This document shows, in pieces, positions 1 to 14,159 of a stretch of DNA of 64,000 bases. How positions within the stretch are numbered: position 1 is the stretch's first letter; every line of letters begins with the position of its first letter. Origin of the DNA: Saccoglossus kowalevskii (taxonomy: Eukaryota; Hemichordata; Enteropneusta; Harrimaniidae); assembly GCF_000003605.2 (NCBI RefSeq), contig NW_003125307.1:1-64000 (forward strand). Reading direction: 5' to 3'. The position numbers and the translations under genes were made by a program. Under the pieces are notes generated by a model, which was not told the origin of the DNA, did no database searches, and worked only from the letters and a program-made list of their open reading frames with translations.

Positions 1-943
1 GCCAGTTGAAGCAGCACATAGATGTTCATGTGAGCTGAGTGTAAAATGTTAGAAAACAGCGTGCAAAGTTGGAAAAAACGAAGGAAATGTTGGCACAGTT
101 GCTTGTATATTTAACCTAAGTCATTAACATGGCAACCCCGCAGTTAAATTTCAAAATACTAAGTAAATGTTCCGAGAATGTCTTATATATAAGCTGATTA
201 TCACAACAGTCACCCGAAAAATTGACAACAAACTGCTTACAAAGTTGTGAAAAGCGATTGCAAAGTTAGTAGTTTCAATCGGAATTTTTACCTGTGATAT
301 CATATTAACAAGTCCCATGATTAAAAGTTTGGAAATGTGAATAAATATTACGCCAATTGATGTAAAATTACCGTAGTGTTACTCCATGTATTCAGAGGTC
401 ATAGGTCAATTCTAGAAGGTACTCGAGCAGGCCATATCGATTGAAAACACCCAAAAACATAAAATAGCCGCTAATTCGGCTTAATTTCAAATATAAACCA
501 TGTAGCTGTGTTGTTAGGTGACCGATAAATGTTTAATGTAAAGCTCAATCGGGCGTGGTTAGTCGTTGCCTGGGAGACTCCCTGCGTAAACAAGGTGTTG
601 CATTCATTTTTTTTTTCATCACAAACATTAAGAAAATATATAAGACAACGTTCCAGCATTTTTTGGTACTGTGATGTAAATCATTTATAGTGAAAAATCG
701 TGTCATTTTTGTAACTTTCTAAACTAATGGAAAATTTTCAAATTCCTTCTAATCTTCAAGAACGAGTTGCTGATGCTGTCGGCACGTAGTCGGTTTGAAG
801 CTATAGCACACCGTGCAAAGGTGTTCAAAGTGAATGCAAAGTGTGCAAAGTCGTTCCAAAGCTGCTAGATGTATTGTATATATGACTTTAGTTGTTGGCA
901 TATAGAAACGCGCAGTTGTAAAGTCAAAAAAAAATTAATAAAA
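1..943 (+). repeat. Satellite unit 1 (943 bp)
   Basis: Full unit. It carries CCCATGATT with TTTGG, the CTCGAG form, GTCACCCG and the rare GCCTGGGAG form of the second hairpin, shared with units 54 and 55. The minus-strand frame is open. Confidence 0.95.
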
Positions 944-1888
944 GCCAGTTGAAAGCAGCACATAGATGTTCATGTGAGCTGAGTGTTATTTGTTAGAAAA
1001 CAGCGTGCAAAGTTGGAAAAAACGAAGGAAATGTTGGCACAGTTGCTTGTATATTTAACCTAAGTCATTAACATGGCAACCCCGCAGTTAAATTTCAAAA
1101 TACTAAGTAAATGTTCCGAGAATGTCTTATATATAAGCAGATTATCACAACAGTCAACCGAAAAATTGACAACAAACTGCTTACAAAGTTGTGAAAAGCG
1201 ATTGCAAAGTTAGTAGTTTCAATCGGAATTGTTACCTGTGATATCATATTAACAAGTCCCATGATTAAAAGTTTGGAAATGTGAATAAATATTACGCCAA
1301 TTGATGTAAAATTACCGTAGTGTTACTCCATGTATTCAGAGGTCATAGGTCAATTCTAGAAGGTACTCGAGCAGGCCATATCGATTGAAAACATCCAAAA
1401 ACATAAAATAGCCGCTAATTCGGCTTAATTTCAAATATAAACCATGTAGCTGTGTTGTTAGGTTACCGATAAATGTTTAATGTAACGCTCAATCGGGCGT
1501 GGTTAGTCGTTGCATGGGAGACTCACTGCGTAAACAAGGTGTTGCATTCATTTTTGTTCATCACAAACATTAAGAAAATATATAAGACAACGTTCCAGCA
1601 TTTTTTGGTACTGTGATGTAAATCATTTATAGTGAAAAATCGTGTCATTTTTGTAACTTTCTAAACTAATGGAAAATTTTCAAATTCCTTCTAATCTTCA
1701 AGAACGAGTTGCTGATGCTGTCGGCACGTAGTCGGTTTGAAGCTATTAGCACACCGTGCAAAGGTGTTCAAAGTGAATGCAAAGTTGTGCAAAGTCGTTC
1801 CAAAGCTGCTAGATGTATTTGTATATATGACCTTAGTTGTTGGCATATAGAAACGCGCAGTTGTAAAGTCAAAAAAAAATTAATAAAA
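944..1888 (+). repeat. Satellite unit 2 (945 bp)
   Basis: Near-twin of unit 3. Both have GGTTACC instead of GGTGACC, ACTCACTGCG in the hairpin arm and a T run interrupted by G. Confidence 0.95.
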
Positions 1889-2832
1889 GCCAGTTGAAAG
1901 CAGCACATAGATGTTCATGTGAGCTGAGTGTTATATGTTAGAAAACAGCGTGCAAAGTTGGAAAAAACGAAGGAAATGTTGGCACAGTTGCTTGTATATT
2001 TAACCTAAGTCATTAACATGGCAACCCCGCAGTTAAATTTCAAAATACTAAGTAAATGTTCCGAGAATGTCTTATATATAAGCAGATTATCACAACAGTC
2101 AACCGAAAAATTGACAACAAACTGCTTACAAAGTTGTGAAAAGCGATTGCAAAGTTAGTAGTTTCAATCGGAATTGTTACCTGTGATATCATATTAACAA
2201 GTCCCATGATTAAAAGTTTGGAAATGTGAATAAATATTACGCCAATTGATGTAAAATTACCGTAGTGTTACTCCATGTATTCAGAGGTCATAGGTCAATT
2301 CTAGAAGGTACTCGAGCAGGCCATATCGATTGAAAACACCCAAAAACATAAAATAGCCGCTAATTCGGCTTAATTTCAAATATAAACCATGTAGCTGTGT
2401 TGTTAGGTTACCGATAAATGTTTAATGTAACGCTCAATCGGGCGTGGTTAGTCGTTGCATGGGAGACTCACTGCGTAAACAAGGTGTTGCATTCATTTTT
2501 GTTCATCACAAACATTAAGAAAATATATAAGACAACGTTCCAGCATTTTTTGGTACTGTGATGTAAATCATTTATAGTGAAAAATCGTGTCATTTTTGTA
2601 ACTTTCTAAACTAATGGAAAATTTTCAAATTCCTTCTAATCTTCAAGAACGAGTTGCTGATGCTGTCGGCACGTAGTCGGTTTTAAGCTATTAGCACACC
2701 GTGCAAAGGTGTTCAAAGTGAATGCAAAGTTGTGCAAAGTCGTTCCAAAGCTGCTAGATGTATTTGTATATATGACCTAAGTTGTTGGCATATAGAAACG
2801 CGCAGTTGTAAAGTCAAAAAAAATTAATAAAA
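1889..2832 (+). repeat. Satellite unit 3 (944 bp)
   Basis: Near-twin of unit 2, with the same GGTTACC, ACTCACTGCG and interrupted T run. The adjacent pair looks like a recent single-unit duplication. Confidence 0.95.
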
Positions 2833-3777
2833 GCCAGTTGAAAGCAGCACATAGATGTTCATGTGAGCTGAGTGTAAAATGTTAGAAAACAGCGTGCAAA
2901 GTTGGAAAAAACGAAGGAAATGTTGGCACAGTTGCTTGTATATTTAACCTAAGTCATTAACATGGCAACCCCGCAGTTAAATTTCAAAATACTAAGTAAA
3001 TGTTCCGAGAATGTCTTATATATAAGCAGATTATCACAACAGTCAACCGAAAAATTGACAACAAACTGCTTACAAAGTTGTGAAAAGCGATTGAAAAGTT
3101 AGTAGTTTCAATCGGAATTGTTACCTGTGATATCATATTAACAAGTCCCATGATTAAAAGTTTGGAAATGTGAATAAATATTACGCCAATTGATGTTAAA
3201 TTACCGTAGTGTTACTCCATGTATTCAGAGGTCATAGGTCAATTCTAGAAGGTACTGGAGCAGGCCATATCGATTGAAAACACCCAAAAACATAAAATAG
3301 CCGCTAATTCGGAGTAATTTCAAATATAAACCATGTAGCTGTGTTGTTAGGTGACCGATAAATGTTTAATGTAAAGCTCAATCGGGCGTGGTTAGTCGTT
3401 GCATGGGAGACTCCCTGCGTAAACAAGGTGTTGCATTCATTTTTTTTTCATCACAAACATTAAGAAAATATATAAGACAACGTTCCAGCATTTTTTGGTA
3501 CTGTGATGTAAATCATTTATAGTGAAAAATCGTGTCATTTTTGTAACTTTCTAAACTAATGGAAAATTTTCAAATTCCTTCTAATCTTCAAGAACGAGTT
3601 GCTGATGCTGTCGGCACGTAGTCGGTTTTAAGCTATTAGCACACCGTGCAAAGGTGTTCAAAGTGAATGCAAAATTGTGCAAAGTCGTTCCAAAGCTGCT
3701 AGATGTATTTGTATATATGACCTAAGTTGTTGGCATATAGAAACGCGCAGTTGTAAAGTCAAAAAAAATTAATAAAA
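2833..3777 (+). repeat. Satellite unit 4 (945 bp)
   Basis: CTGGAG form with TTCGGAGTAATT after an unchanged AGCCGC, a combination shared with unit 60. One CAAAG of the middle cluster is changed to AAAAG. Confidence 0.95.
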
Positions 3778-4722
3778 GCCAGTTGAAAGCAGCACATAGA
3801 TGTACATGTGAGCTGAGTGTAAAATGTTAGAAAACAGCGTGCAAAGTTGGAAAAAACGAAGGAAATATTGGCACAGTTGCTTGTATATTTAACCTAAGTC
3901 ATTAACCTGGCAACACCGCAGTTAAATTTCAAAATACTAAGTAAATGTTCCGAGAATGTCTTATATATAAGCAGATTATCACAACAGTCAACCGAAAAAT
4001 AGACAACAAACTGCTTACAAAGTTGTGAAAAGCGATTGCAAAGTTAGTATTTTCAATCGGAATTGTTACCTGTGATATCATATTAACAGGTCCCATAATT
4101 AAAAGTTCGGAAATGTGAATAAATATTACGCCAATTGATGTTACATTACCGTAGTGTTACTCCATGTATTCAGAGGTCATAGGTCAATTCTAGAAGGTAC
4201 TCGAGCAGGCCATATCGATTGAAAACACCCAAAAACATAAAATAGCCGCTAATTCGGCTTAATTTCAAATATAAACCATGTAGCTGTGTTGTTAGGTGAC
4301 CGATAAATGTTTAATGTAAAGCTCAATCTGGCGTGGTTAGTCGTTGCATGGGAGACTCCCTGCGTAAACAAGGTGTTGCATTCGTTTTTTTTTATCACAA
4401 ACATTAAGAAAATATTATATAAGACAACGTTCCTGCATTTTTTTGTACTGTGATGTCAATCATTTATAGTGAAAAATCGTGTCATTTTTGGAACTTTCTA
4501 AACTAATGGAAAATTTTCAAATTCCTTCTAATCTTCAAGAACGAGTTGCTGATGCTGTCGGCACGTAGTCGGTTTTAAGCTATTGGCACACCGTGCAAGG
4601 TGTTCAAAGTGAATGCAAAGTTGTGCAAAGTCGTTCCAAAGTTGCTAGATGTATTTGCATATATGACCTAAGTTGTTGGCATATATAAACGCGCAGTTGT
4701 AAAGTCGAAAAATGTAATAAAA
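3778..4722 (+). repeat. Satellite unit 5 (945 bp)
   Basis: Shares with unit 6 the private forms ACCTGGCAACACCG and AACAGGTCCCATAATT. The T run is altered. Confidence 0.95.
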
Positions 4723-5665
4723 GCCAGTTGAAAGCAGCACATAGATGTTCATGTGAGCTGAGTGTAAAATGTTAGAAAACAGCGTGCAAAGTTGGAAAAA
4801 ACGAAGGAAATGTTGGCACAGTTGCTTGTATATTTAACCTAAGTCATTAACCTGGCAACACCGCAGTTAAATTTCAAAATACTAAGTAAATGTTCCGAGA
4901 ATGTCTTATATATAAGCAGATTATCACAACAGTCAACCGAAAAATTGACAACAAACTGCTTACAAAGTTGTGAAAAGCGATTGCAAAGTTAGTATTTTCA
5001 ATCGGAATTGTTACCTATGATATCATATTAACAGGTCCCATAATTAAAAGTTCGGAAATGTGAATAAATATTACGCCAATTGATGTAAAATTACCGTAGT
5101 GTTACTCCATGTATTCAGAGGTCATAGGTCAATTCTAGAAGGTACTCGAGCAGGCCTTATCGATTGAAAACACCCAAAAACATAAAATAGCCGCTAATTC
5201 GGCTTAATTTCAAATATAAACCATGTAGCTGTGTTGTTAGGTGACCGATAAATGTTTAATGTAAAGCTCAATCGGGCGTGGTTAGTCGTTGCATGGGAGA
5301 CTCCTGCGTAAACATGGTGTGTATTCATTTTTTTTTCATCACAAACATTAAGAAAATATATAAGACAACGTTCCAACATTTTTTGGTACTGTGATGTAAA
5401 TCATTTATAGTGAAAAATCGTGTCATTTTTGTAACTTTCTAAACTAATGGAAAATTTTCAAATTCCTTCTAATCTTCAAGAACGAGTTGCTGATGCTATC
5501 GGCACGTAGTCGGTTTTAAGCTATTAACACACCGTGCAAAGGTGTTCAAAGTGAATGCAAAGTTGTGCAAAGTCGTTCCAAAGCTGCTAGATGTATTTGT
5601 ATATATGACCTAAGTTGTTGGCATATAGAAACGCGCAGTTGTAAAGTCAAAAAAAATTAATAAAA
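4723..5665 (+). repeat. Satellite unit 6 (943 bp)
   Basis: Sister of unit 5 (ACCTGGCAACACCG, AACAGGTCCCATAATT), with its own small losses in the second hairpin and before the T run. Confidence 0.95.
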
Positions 5666-6610
5666 GCCAGTTGAAAGCAGCACATAGATGTTCATGTGAG
5701 CTGAGTGTTAAATGTTAGAAAACAGCGTGCAAAGTTGGAAAAAACGAAGGAAATGTTGGCACAGTTGCTTGTATATTTAACCTAAGTCATTAACATGGCA
5801 ACCCCGCAGTTAAATTTCAAAATACTAAGTAAATGTTCCGAGAATGTCTTATATATAAGCAGATTATCACAACAGTCAACCGAAAAATTGACAACAAACT
5901 GCTTACAAAGTTGTGAAAAGCGATTGCAAAGTTAGTAGTTTCAATAGGAATTGTTACCTGTGATATCATATTAACAAGTCCCATAATTAAAAGTTCGGAA
6001 ATGTGAATAAATATTACGCCAATTGATGTTAAATTACCGTAGTGTTACTCCATGTATTCAGAGGTCATAGGTCAATTCTAGAAGGTACTCGAGCAGGCCA
6101 TATCGATTGAAAACACCCAAAAACATAAAATAGCCGCTAATTCGAATTAATTTCAAATATAAACCATGTAGCTGTGTTGTTAGGTGACCGATAGATGTTT
6201 AATGTAAAGCTCAATCGGGCGTGGTTAGTCGTTGCATGGGAGACTCCCTGCGTAAACAAGGTGTTGCATTCATTTTTTTTTCATCACAAACATTAAGAAA
6301 ATATATAAGACAACGTTCCAGCATTTTTTGGTACTGTGATGTAAATCATTTATAGTGAAAAATCGTGTCATTTTTGTAACTTTCTAAACTAATGGAAAAT
6401 TTTCAAATTCCTTCTAATCTTCAAGAACGAGTTGCTGATGCTGTCGGCACGTAGTCGGTTTTAAGCTATTAGCACACCGTGCAAAGGTGTTCAAAGTGAT
6501 TGCAAAGTTGTGCAAAGTCGTTCCAAAGCTGCTAGATGTATTTGTATATATGACCTAAGTTGTTGGCATATAGAAACACGCAGTTGTAAAGTCAAAAAAA
6601 TTTAATAAAA
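5666..6610 (+). repeat. Satellite unit 7 (945 bp)
   Basis: CAATAGG with CCCATAATT haplotype, CTCGAG form, and a private TTCGAATTAATT at the first hairpin. Confidence 0.95.
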
Positions 6611-7555
6611 GCCAGTTGAAAGCAGCACATAGATGTTCATGTGAGCTGAGTGTTAAATGTTAGAAAACAGCGTGCAAAGTTGGAAAAAACGAAGGAAATG
6701 TTGGCACAGTTGCTTGTATATTTAAACTAAGTCATTAACATGGCAACCCCGCAGTTAAATTTCAAAATACTAAGTAAATGTTCCGAGAATGTCTTATATA
6801 TAAGCAGATTATCACAACAGTCAACCAAAAAATTGACAACAAACTGCTTACAAAGTTGTGAAAAGCGATTGCAAAGTTAGTAGTTTCAATCGGAATTGTT
6901 ACCTGTGATATCATATTAACAAGTCCCACGATTAAAAGTTCGGAAATGTGAATAAATATTACGCCAATTGATGTTAAATTACCGTAGTGTTACTCCATGT
7001 ATTCAGAGGTCATAGGTCAATTCTAGAAGGTACTCGAGCAGGCCATATCGATTGAAAACACCCAAAAACATAAAATAGCCGCTAATTCGGCTTAATTTTA
7101 AATATAAACCATGTAGCTGTGTTGTTAGGTGACCGATAAATGTTTAATGTAAAGCTCAATCGGGCGTGGTTAGTCGTTGCATGGGAGACTCCTGCGTAAA
7201 CAAGGTGTTGCATTCATTTTTTTTTTCATCACAAACATTAAGAAAATATATAAGACAACGTTCCAACATTTTTTGGTACTGTGATGTAAATCATTTATAG
7301 TGAAAAATCGTGTCATTTTTGTAACTTTCTAAACTAATGGAAAATTTTCAAATTCCTTCTAATCTTCAAGAACGAGTTGCTGATGCTGTCGGCACGTAGT
7401 CGGTTTTAAGCTATTAACACACCGTGCAAAGGTGTTCAAAGTGAATGCAAAGTTGTGCAAAGTCGTTCCAAAGCTGCTAGATGTATTTGTATATATGACC
7501 TAAGTTGTTGGCATATAGAAACGCGCAGTTGTAAAGTCAAAAAATTTTAATAAAA
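6611..7555 (+). repeat. Satellite unit 8 (945 bp)
   Basis: CCCACGATT/TTCGG haplotype, CTCGAG form, CGGCTTAATTTTA variant. Two bases are missing in the second hairpin. Confidence 0.95.
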
Positions 7556-8501
7556 GCCAGTTGAAAGCAGCACATAGATGTTCATGTGTGCTGAGTGTTA
7601 AATGTTAGAAAACAGCGTGCAAAGTTGGAAAAAACGAAGGAAATGTTGGCACAGTTGCTTGTATATTTAACCTAAGTCATTAACATGGCAACCCCGCAGT
7701 TAAATTTCAAAATACTAAGTAAATGTTCCGAGAATGTCTTATATATAAGCAGATTATCACAACAGTCAACCGAAAAATTGACAACAAACTGCTTACGAAG
7801 TTGTGAAAAGCGATTGCAAAGTTAGTAGTTTCAATCGGAATTGTTACCTGTGATATCATATTAACAAGTCCCACGATTAAAAGTTCGGAAATGTGAATAA
7901 ATATTACGCCAATTGATGTTAAATTACCGTAGTGTTACTCCATGTATTCAGAGGTCATAGGTCAATTCTAGAAGGTACTGGAGCAGGCCATATCGATTGA
8001 AAACACCCAAAAACATAAAATAGCCGCTAATTCGTCTTTATTTTAAATATAAACCATGTAGCTGTGTTGTTAGGTGACCGATAAATGTTTAATGTAAAGC
8101 TCAATCGGGCGTGGTTAGTCGTTGCATGGGAGACTCCCTGCGTAAACAAGGTGTTGCATTCATTTTTTTTTTCATCACAAACATTAAGAAAATATATAAG
8201 ACAACGTTCCAACATTTTTTGGTACTGTGATGTAAATCATTTATAGTGAAAAATCGTGTCATTTTTGTAACTTTCTAAACTAATGGAAAATTTTCAAATT
8301 CCTTCTAATCTTCAAGAACGAGTTGCTGATGCTGTTGGCACGTAGTCGGTTTTAAGCTATTAGCACACCGTGCAAAGGTGTTCAAAGTGATTGCAAAGTT
8401 GTGCAAAGTCGTTCCAAAGCTGCTAGATGTATTTGTATATATGACCTAAGTTGTTGGCATATAGAAACGCGCAGTTGTAAAGTCAAAAAATTTTAATAAA
8501 A
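7556..8501 (+). repeat. Satellite unit 9 (946 bp)
   Basis: CCCACGATT haplotype, CTGGAG form, TTCGTCTTTATT variant. Shares CATGTGTGCTG with unit 21, twelve units downstream. Confidence 0.95.
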
Positions 8502-9439
8502 GCCAGTTGAAAGCAGCACATAGATGTTCATGTGAGCTGAGTGTAAAATTTTAGAAACAGCGTGCAAAGTTGGAAAAAACGAAGGAAATGTGGCACAGTG
8601 CTGTATATTTAACTAAGTCATTAACATGGCAACCCCGCATTAAATTCAAAATACTAAGTAAATGTTCCGAGAATGTCTTATATATAAGCAGATTATCACA
8701 ACAGTCAACCGAAAAATTTACAACAAACTGCTTACAAAGTTGTGAAAAGCGATTGCAAAGTTAGTAGTTTCAATCGGAATTGTTACCTGTGATATCATAT
8801 TAACAAGTCCCACGATTAAAAGTTCGGAAATGTGAATAAATATTACGCCAATTGATGTTAAATTACCGTAGTGTTACTCCATGTATTCAGAGGTCATAGG
8901 TCAATTCTAGAAGGTACTGGAGCAGGCCATATCGATTGAAAACACCCAAAAACATAAAATAGTCGCTAATTCGGAGTAATTTCAAATATAAACCATGTAG
9001 CTGTGTTGTTAGGTGACCGATAAATGTTTAATGTAAAGCTCAATCGGGCGTGGTTAGTCGTTGCATGGGAGACTCCCTGCGTAAACAAGGTGTTGCATTC
9101 AATTTTTTTTCATCAAAAACATTAAGAAAATATATAAGACAACGTTCCAGCATTTTTTGGTACTGTGATGTAAATCTCTTATAGTGAAAAATCGTGTCAT
9201 TTTTGTAACTTTCTAAACTAATGGAAAATTTTCAAATTCCTTCTAATCTTCAAGAACGAGTTGCTGATGCTGTCGGCACGTAGTCGGTTTTAAGCTATTA
9301 GCACACCGTGCAAAGGTGTTCAAAGTGAATGCAAAGTTGTGCAAAGTCGTTCCAAAGCTGCTAGATGTATTTGTATATATGACCTAAGTTGTTGGCATAT
9401 AGAAACGCGCAGTTGTAAAGTCAAAAAAAAATAATAAAA
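8502..9439 (+). repeat. Satellite unit 10 (938 bp)
   Basis: AGTCGC plus CGGAGTAATT variant, CTGGAG form, as in units 11, 34, 56 and 57. Several single-base losses are crowded into 8549-8650. Confidence 0.95.
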
Positions 9440-10381
9440 GCCAGTTGAAAGCAGCACATAGATGCTCATGTGAGCTGAGTGTAAAATGTTAGAAAACAGC
9501 GTGCAAAGTTGGAAAAAACGAAGGAAATGTTGGCACAGTTGCTTGTATATTTAACCTAAGTCATTAACATGGCAACCCCGCATTTAAATTTCAAAATACT
9601 AAGTAAATGTTCCGAGAATGTCTTATATATAAGCAGATTATCACAACAGTCAACCGAAAAATTGACAACAAACTGCTTACAAAGTTGTGAAAAGCGATTG
9701 CAAAGTTAGTAGTTTCAATCGGAATTGTTACCTGTGATATCATATTAACAAGTCCCACGATTAAAAGTTCGGAAATGTGAATAAATATTACGCCAATTGA
9801 TGTTAAATTACCGTAGTGTTACTCCATGTATTCAGAGGTCATAGGTCAATTCTAGAAGGTACTGGAGCAGGCCATATCGATTGAAAACACCCAAAAACAT
9901 AAAATAGTCGCTAATTCGGAGTATTTCAATATAAACCATGTAGCTGTGTTGTTAGGTGACCGATAGATGTTAATGTAAAGCTCAATCGGGCGTGGTTAGT
10001 CGTTGCATGGGAGACTCCCTGCGTAAACAAGGTGTTGCATTCATTTTTTTTTCATCACAAACATTAAGAAAATATATAAGACAACGTTCCAGCATTTTTT
10101 GGTACTGTGATGTAAATCATTTATAGTGAAAAATCGTGTCATTTTTGTAACTTTCTAAACTAATGGAAAATTTTCAAATTCCTTCTAATCTTCAAGAACG
10201 AGTTGCTGATGCTGTCGGCACGTAGTCGGTTTTAAGCTATTAGCACACCGTGCAAAGGTGTTCAAAGTGAATGCAAAGTTGTGCAAAGTCGTTCCAAAGC
10301 TGCTAGATGTATTTGTATATATGACCTAAGTTGTTGGCATATAGAAACGCGCAGTTGTAAAGTCAAAAAAATTTAATAAAA
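9440..10381 (+). repeat. Satellite unit 11 (942 bp)
   Basis: Same subfamily as units 10, 34, 56 and 57 (GATGCTCATG, CCGCATTTAAAT, AGTCGC). Single-base losses cluster near 9920-9970. Confidence 0.95.
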
Positions 10382-11328
10382 GCCAGTTGAAAGCAGCACA
10401 TAGATGTTCATGTGAGCTGAGTGTTAAATGTTAGAAAACAGCGTGCAAAGTTGGAAAAAACGAAGGAAATGTTGGCACAGTTGCTTGTATATTTAACCTA
10501 AGTCATTAACATGGCAACCCCGCAGTTAAATTTCAAAATACTAAGTAAATGTTCCGAGAATGTCTTATATATAAGCAGATTATCACAACAGTCAACCGAA
10601 AAATTGACAACAAACTGCTTACAAAGTTGTGAAAAGCGATTGCAAAGTTAGTATTTTCAATCGGAATTGTTACCTGTGATATCATATTAACAAGTCCCAT
10701 GATTAAAAGTTTGGAAATGTGAATAAATATTACGCCAATTGATGTAAAATTACCGTAGTGTTACTCCATGTATTCAGAGGTCATAGGTCAATTCTAGAAG
10801 GTACTCGAGCAGGCCATATCGATTGAAAACACCCAAAAACATAAAATAGCCGCTAATGCGGCTTAATTTCAAATATAAACCATGTAGCTGTGTTGTTAGG
10901 TGACCGATAAATGTTTAATGTAAAGCTCAATCGGGCGTGGTTAGTCGTTGCATGGGAGACTCCCTGCGTAAACAAGGTGTTGCATTCATTTTTTTTTTTC
11001 ATCACAAACATTAAGAAAATATATAAGACAACGTTCCAGCATTTTTTGGTACTGTGATGTAAATCATTTATAGTGAAAAATCGTGTCATTTTTGTAACTT
11101 TCTAAACTAATGGAAAATTTTCAAATTCCTTCTAATCTTCAAGAACGAGTTGCTGATGCTGTCGGCACGTAGTCGGTTTGAAGCTATTAGCACACCGTGC
11201 AAATGTGTTCAAAGTGAATGCAAAGTTGTGCAAAGTCGTTCCAAAGCTGCTAGATGTATTTGTATATATGACCTAAGTTGTTGGCATATAGAAACGCGCA
11301 GTTGTAAAGTCAAAAAAATTTAATAAAA
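10382..11328 (+). repeat. Satellite unit 12 (947 bp)
   Basis: Carries GTATTTTCAATCGG with CCCATGATT, the combination seen again in unit 59. The T run is longer than usual, which shifts the minus-strand frame. Confidence 0.95.
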
Positions 11329-12274
11329 GCCAGTTGAAAGCAGCACATAGATGTTCATGTGAGCTGAGTGTTAAATGCTAGAAAACAGCGTGCAAAGTTG
11401 GAAAAAACGAAGGAAATGTTGGCACAGTTGCTTGTATATTTAACCTAAGTCATTAACATGGCAACCCCGCAGTTAAATTTCAAAATACTAAGTAAATGTT
11501 CCGAGAATGTCTTATATATAAGCAGATTATCACAACAGTCAACCGAAAAATTGACAACAAACTACTTACAAAGTTGTGAAAAGCGATTGCAAAGTTAGTA
11601 GTTTCAATCGGAATTGTTACCTGTGATATCATATTAACAAGTCCCATGATTAAAAGTTTGGAAATGTGAATAAATATTACGCCAATTGATGTTAAATTAC
11701 CGTAGTGTTACTCCATGTATTCAGAGGTCATAGGTCAATTCTAGAAGGTACTCGAGCAGGCCATATCGATTGAAAACACCCAAAAACATAAAATAGCCGC
11801 TAATTCAACTTAATTTCAAATATAAACCATGTATATGTGTTGTTAGGTGACCGATAAATGTTTAATGTAAAGCTCAATCGGGCGTGGTTAGTCATTGCAT
11901 GGGAGACGCCCTGCGTAAACAAGGTGTTGTATTCATTATTTTTTTCATCACAAACATTAAGAAAATATATAAGACAACGTTCCAACATTTTTTGGTACTG
12001 TGATGTAAATCATTTATAGTGAAAAATCGTGTCATTTTTGTAACTTTCTAAACTAATGGAAAATTTTCAAATTCCTTCTAATCTTCAAGAACGAGTTGCT
12101 GATGCTGTCGGCACGTAGTCGGTTTTAAGCTATTAACACACCGTGCAAAGGTGTTCAAAGTGAATGCAAAGTTGTGCAAAGTCGTTCCAAAGCTGCTAGA
12201 TGTATTTGTATATATGACCTAAGTTGTTGGCATATAGAAACGCGCAGTTGTAAAGTCAAAAAAATTTAATAAAA
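11329..12274 (+). repeat. Satellite unit 13 (946 bp)
   Basis: TTCAACTTAATT with CATGTATATGTG and ACTACTTAC, shared with units 14 and 35 (and the first two with unit 24). Confidence 0.95.
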
Positions 12275-13219
12275 GCCAGTTGAAAGCAGCACATAGATGT
12301 TCATGTGAGCTGAGTGTTAAATGTTAGAAAACAGCGTGCAAAGTTGGAAAAAACGAAAGAAATGTTGGCACAGTTGCTTGTATATTTAACCTAAGTCATT
12401 AACATGGCAACCCCGCAGTTAAATTTCAAAATACTAAGTAAATGTTCCGAGAATGTCTTATATATAAGCAGATTATCACAACAGTCAACCGAAAAATTGA
12501 CAACAAACTACTTACAAAGTTGTGAAAAGCGATTGCAAAGTTAGTAGTTTCAATCGGAATTGTTACCTGTGATATCATATTAACAAGTCCCATGATTAAA
12601 AGTTTGGAAATGTGAATAAATATTACGCCAATTGATGTTAAATTACCGTAGTGTTACTCCATGTATTCAGAGGTCATAGGTCAATTCTAGAAGGTACTCG
12701 AGCAGGCCATATCGATTGAAAACACCCAAAAACATAAAATAGCCGCTAATTCAACTTAATTTCAAATATAAACCATGTATATGTGTTGTTAGGTGACCGA
12801 TAAATGTTTAATGTAAAGCTCAATCGGGCGTGGTTAGTCGTTGCATGGGAGACTCCCTGCGTAAACAAGGTGTTGTATTCATTTTTTTTTCATCACAAAC
12901 ATTAAGAAAATATATAAGACAACGTTCCAACATTTTTTGGTACTGTGATGTAAATCATTTATAGTGAAAAATCGTGTCATTTTTGTAACTTTCTAAACTA
13001 ATGGAAAATTTTCAAATTCCTTCTAATCTTCAAGAACGAGTTGCTGATGCTGTCGGCACGTAGTCGGTTTTAAGCTATTACCACACCGTGCAAAGGTGTT
13101 CAAAGTGAATGCAAAGTTGTGCAAAGTCGTTCCAAAGCTGCTAGATGTATTTGTATATATGACCTAAGTTGTTGGCATATAGAAACGCGCAGTTGTAAAG
13201 TCAAAAAAATTTAATAAAA
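12275..13219 (+). repeat. Satellite unit 14 (945 bp)
   Basis: Adjacent copy of unit 13 type (TTCAACTTAATT, CATGTATATGTG, ACTACTTAC). Confidence 0.95.
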
Positions 13220-14159
13220 GCCAGTTGAAAGCAGCACATAGATGTTCATGTGAGCTGAGTGTTAAATGTTAGAAAACAGCGTGCAAAGTTGGAAAAAACG
13301 AAGGAAATGTTGGCACAGTTGCTTGTATATTTAAGCTAAGTCATTAACATGGCAACCCCGCAGTTAAATTTCAAAATACTAAGTAAATGTTCCGAGAATG
13401 TCTTATATATAAGCAGATTATCACAACAGTCAACCGAAAAATTGACAACAAACTGCTTACAAAGTTGTGAAAAGCGATTGCAAAGTTAGTAGTTTCAATA
13501 GGAATTGTTACCTGTGATATCATATTAACAAGTCCCATAATTAAAAGTTCGGAAATGTGAATAAATATTACGCCAATTGATGTTAAATTACCGTAGTGTT
13601 ACTCCATGTATTCAGAGGTCATAGGTCAATTCTAGAAGGTACTCGAGCAGGCCATATCGATTGAAAACACCCAAAAACATAAAATAGCCGGTAATTCGGC
13701 TTAATTTCAAATATAAACCATGTAGCTGTGTTGTTAGGTGACCGATAGATGTTTAATGTAAAGCTCAATCGGGCGTGCTTAGTCGTTGCATGGGAGACTC
13801 CCTGCGTAAACAAGGTGTTGCATTCATTTTTTTTTCATCACAAACATTAAGAAAATATATAAGACAACGTTCCAGCATTTTTTGGTACTGTGATGTAAAT
13901 CATTTATAGTGAAAAATCGTGTCATTTTTGTAACTTTCTAAACTAATGGAAAATTTTCAATTCCTTCTAATCTTCAAGAACGAGTTGCTGATGCTGTCGG
14001 CACGTAGTCGGTTTTAAGCTATTAGCACACCGTGCAAGATGTTCAAGTGAATGCAAAGTGTGCAAGTCGTTCCAAAGCTGCTAGATGTATTTGTATATAT
14101 GACCTAAGTTGTTGGCATATAGAAACGCGCAGTTGTAAAGTCAAAAAAATTTAATAAAA
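13220..14159 (+). repeat. Satellite unit 15 (940 bp)
   Basis: TTAAGCTAAG, CAATAGG, CCCATAATT and GCCGGTAATT, the same set as unit 25. GGGCGTGCTTAG is shared only with unit 67. Base losses cluster at 13955-14060 and disturb the CAAAG spacing. Confidence 0.95.

Noticed and set aside
1709-1897. Plus-strand open frames across the CAAAG cluster (also 51789-51974 and 8570-8764)
   Set aside because: They appear in single or few units only, run over low-complexity CAAAG steps and the unit junction, and are closed in other units by one-base changes. They are chance frames.
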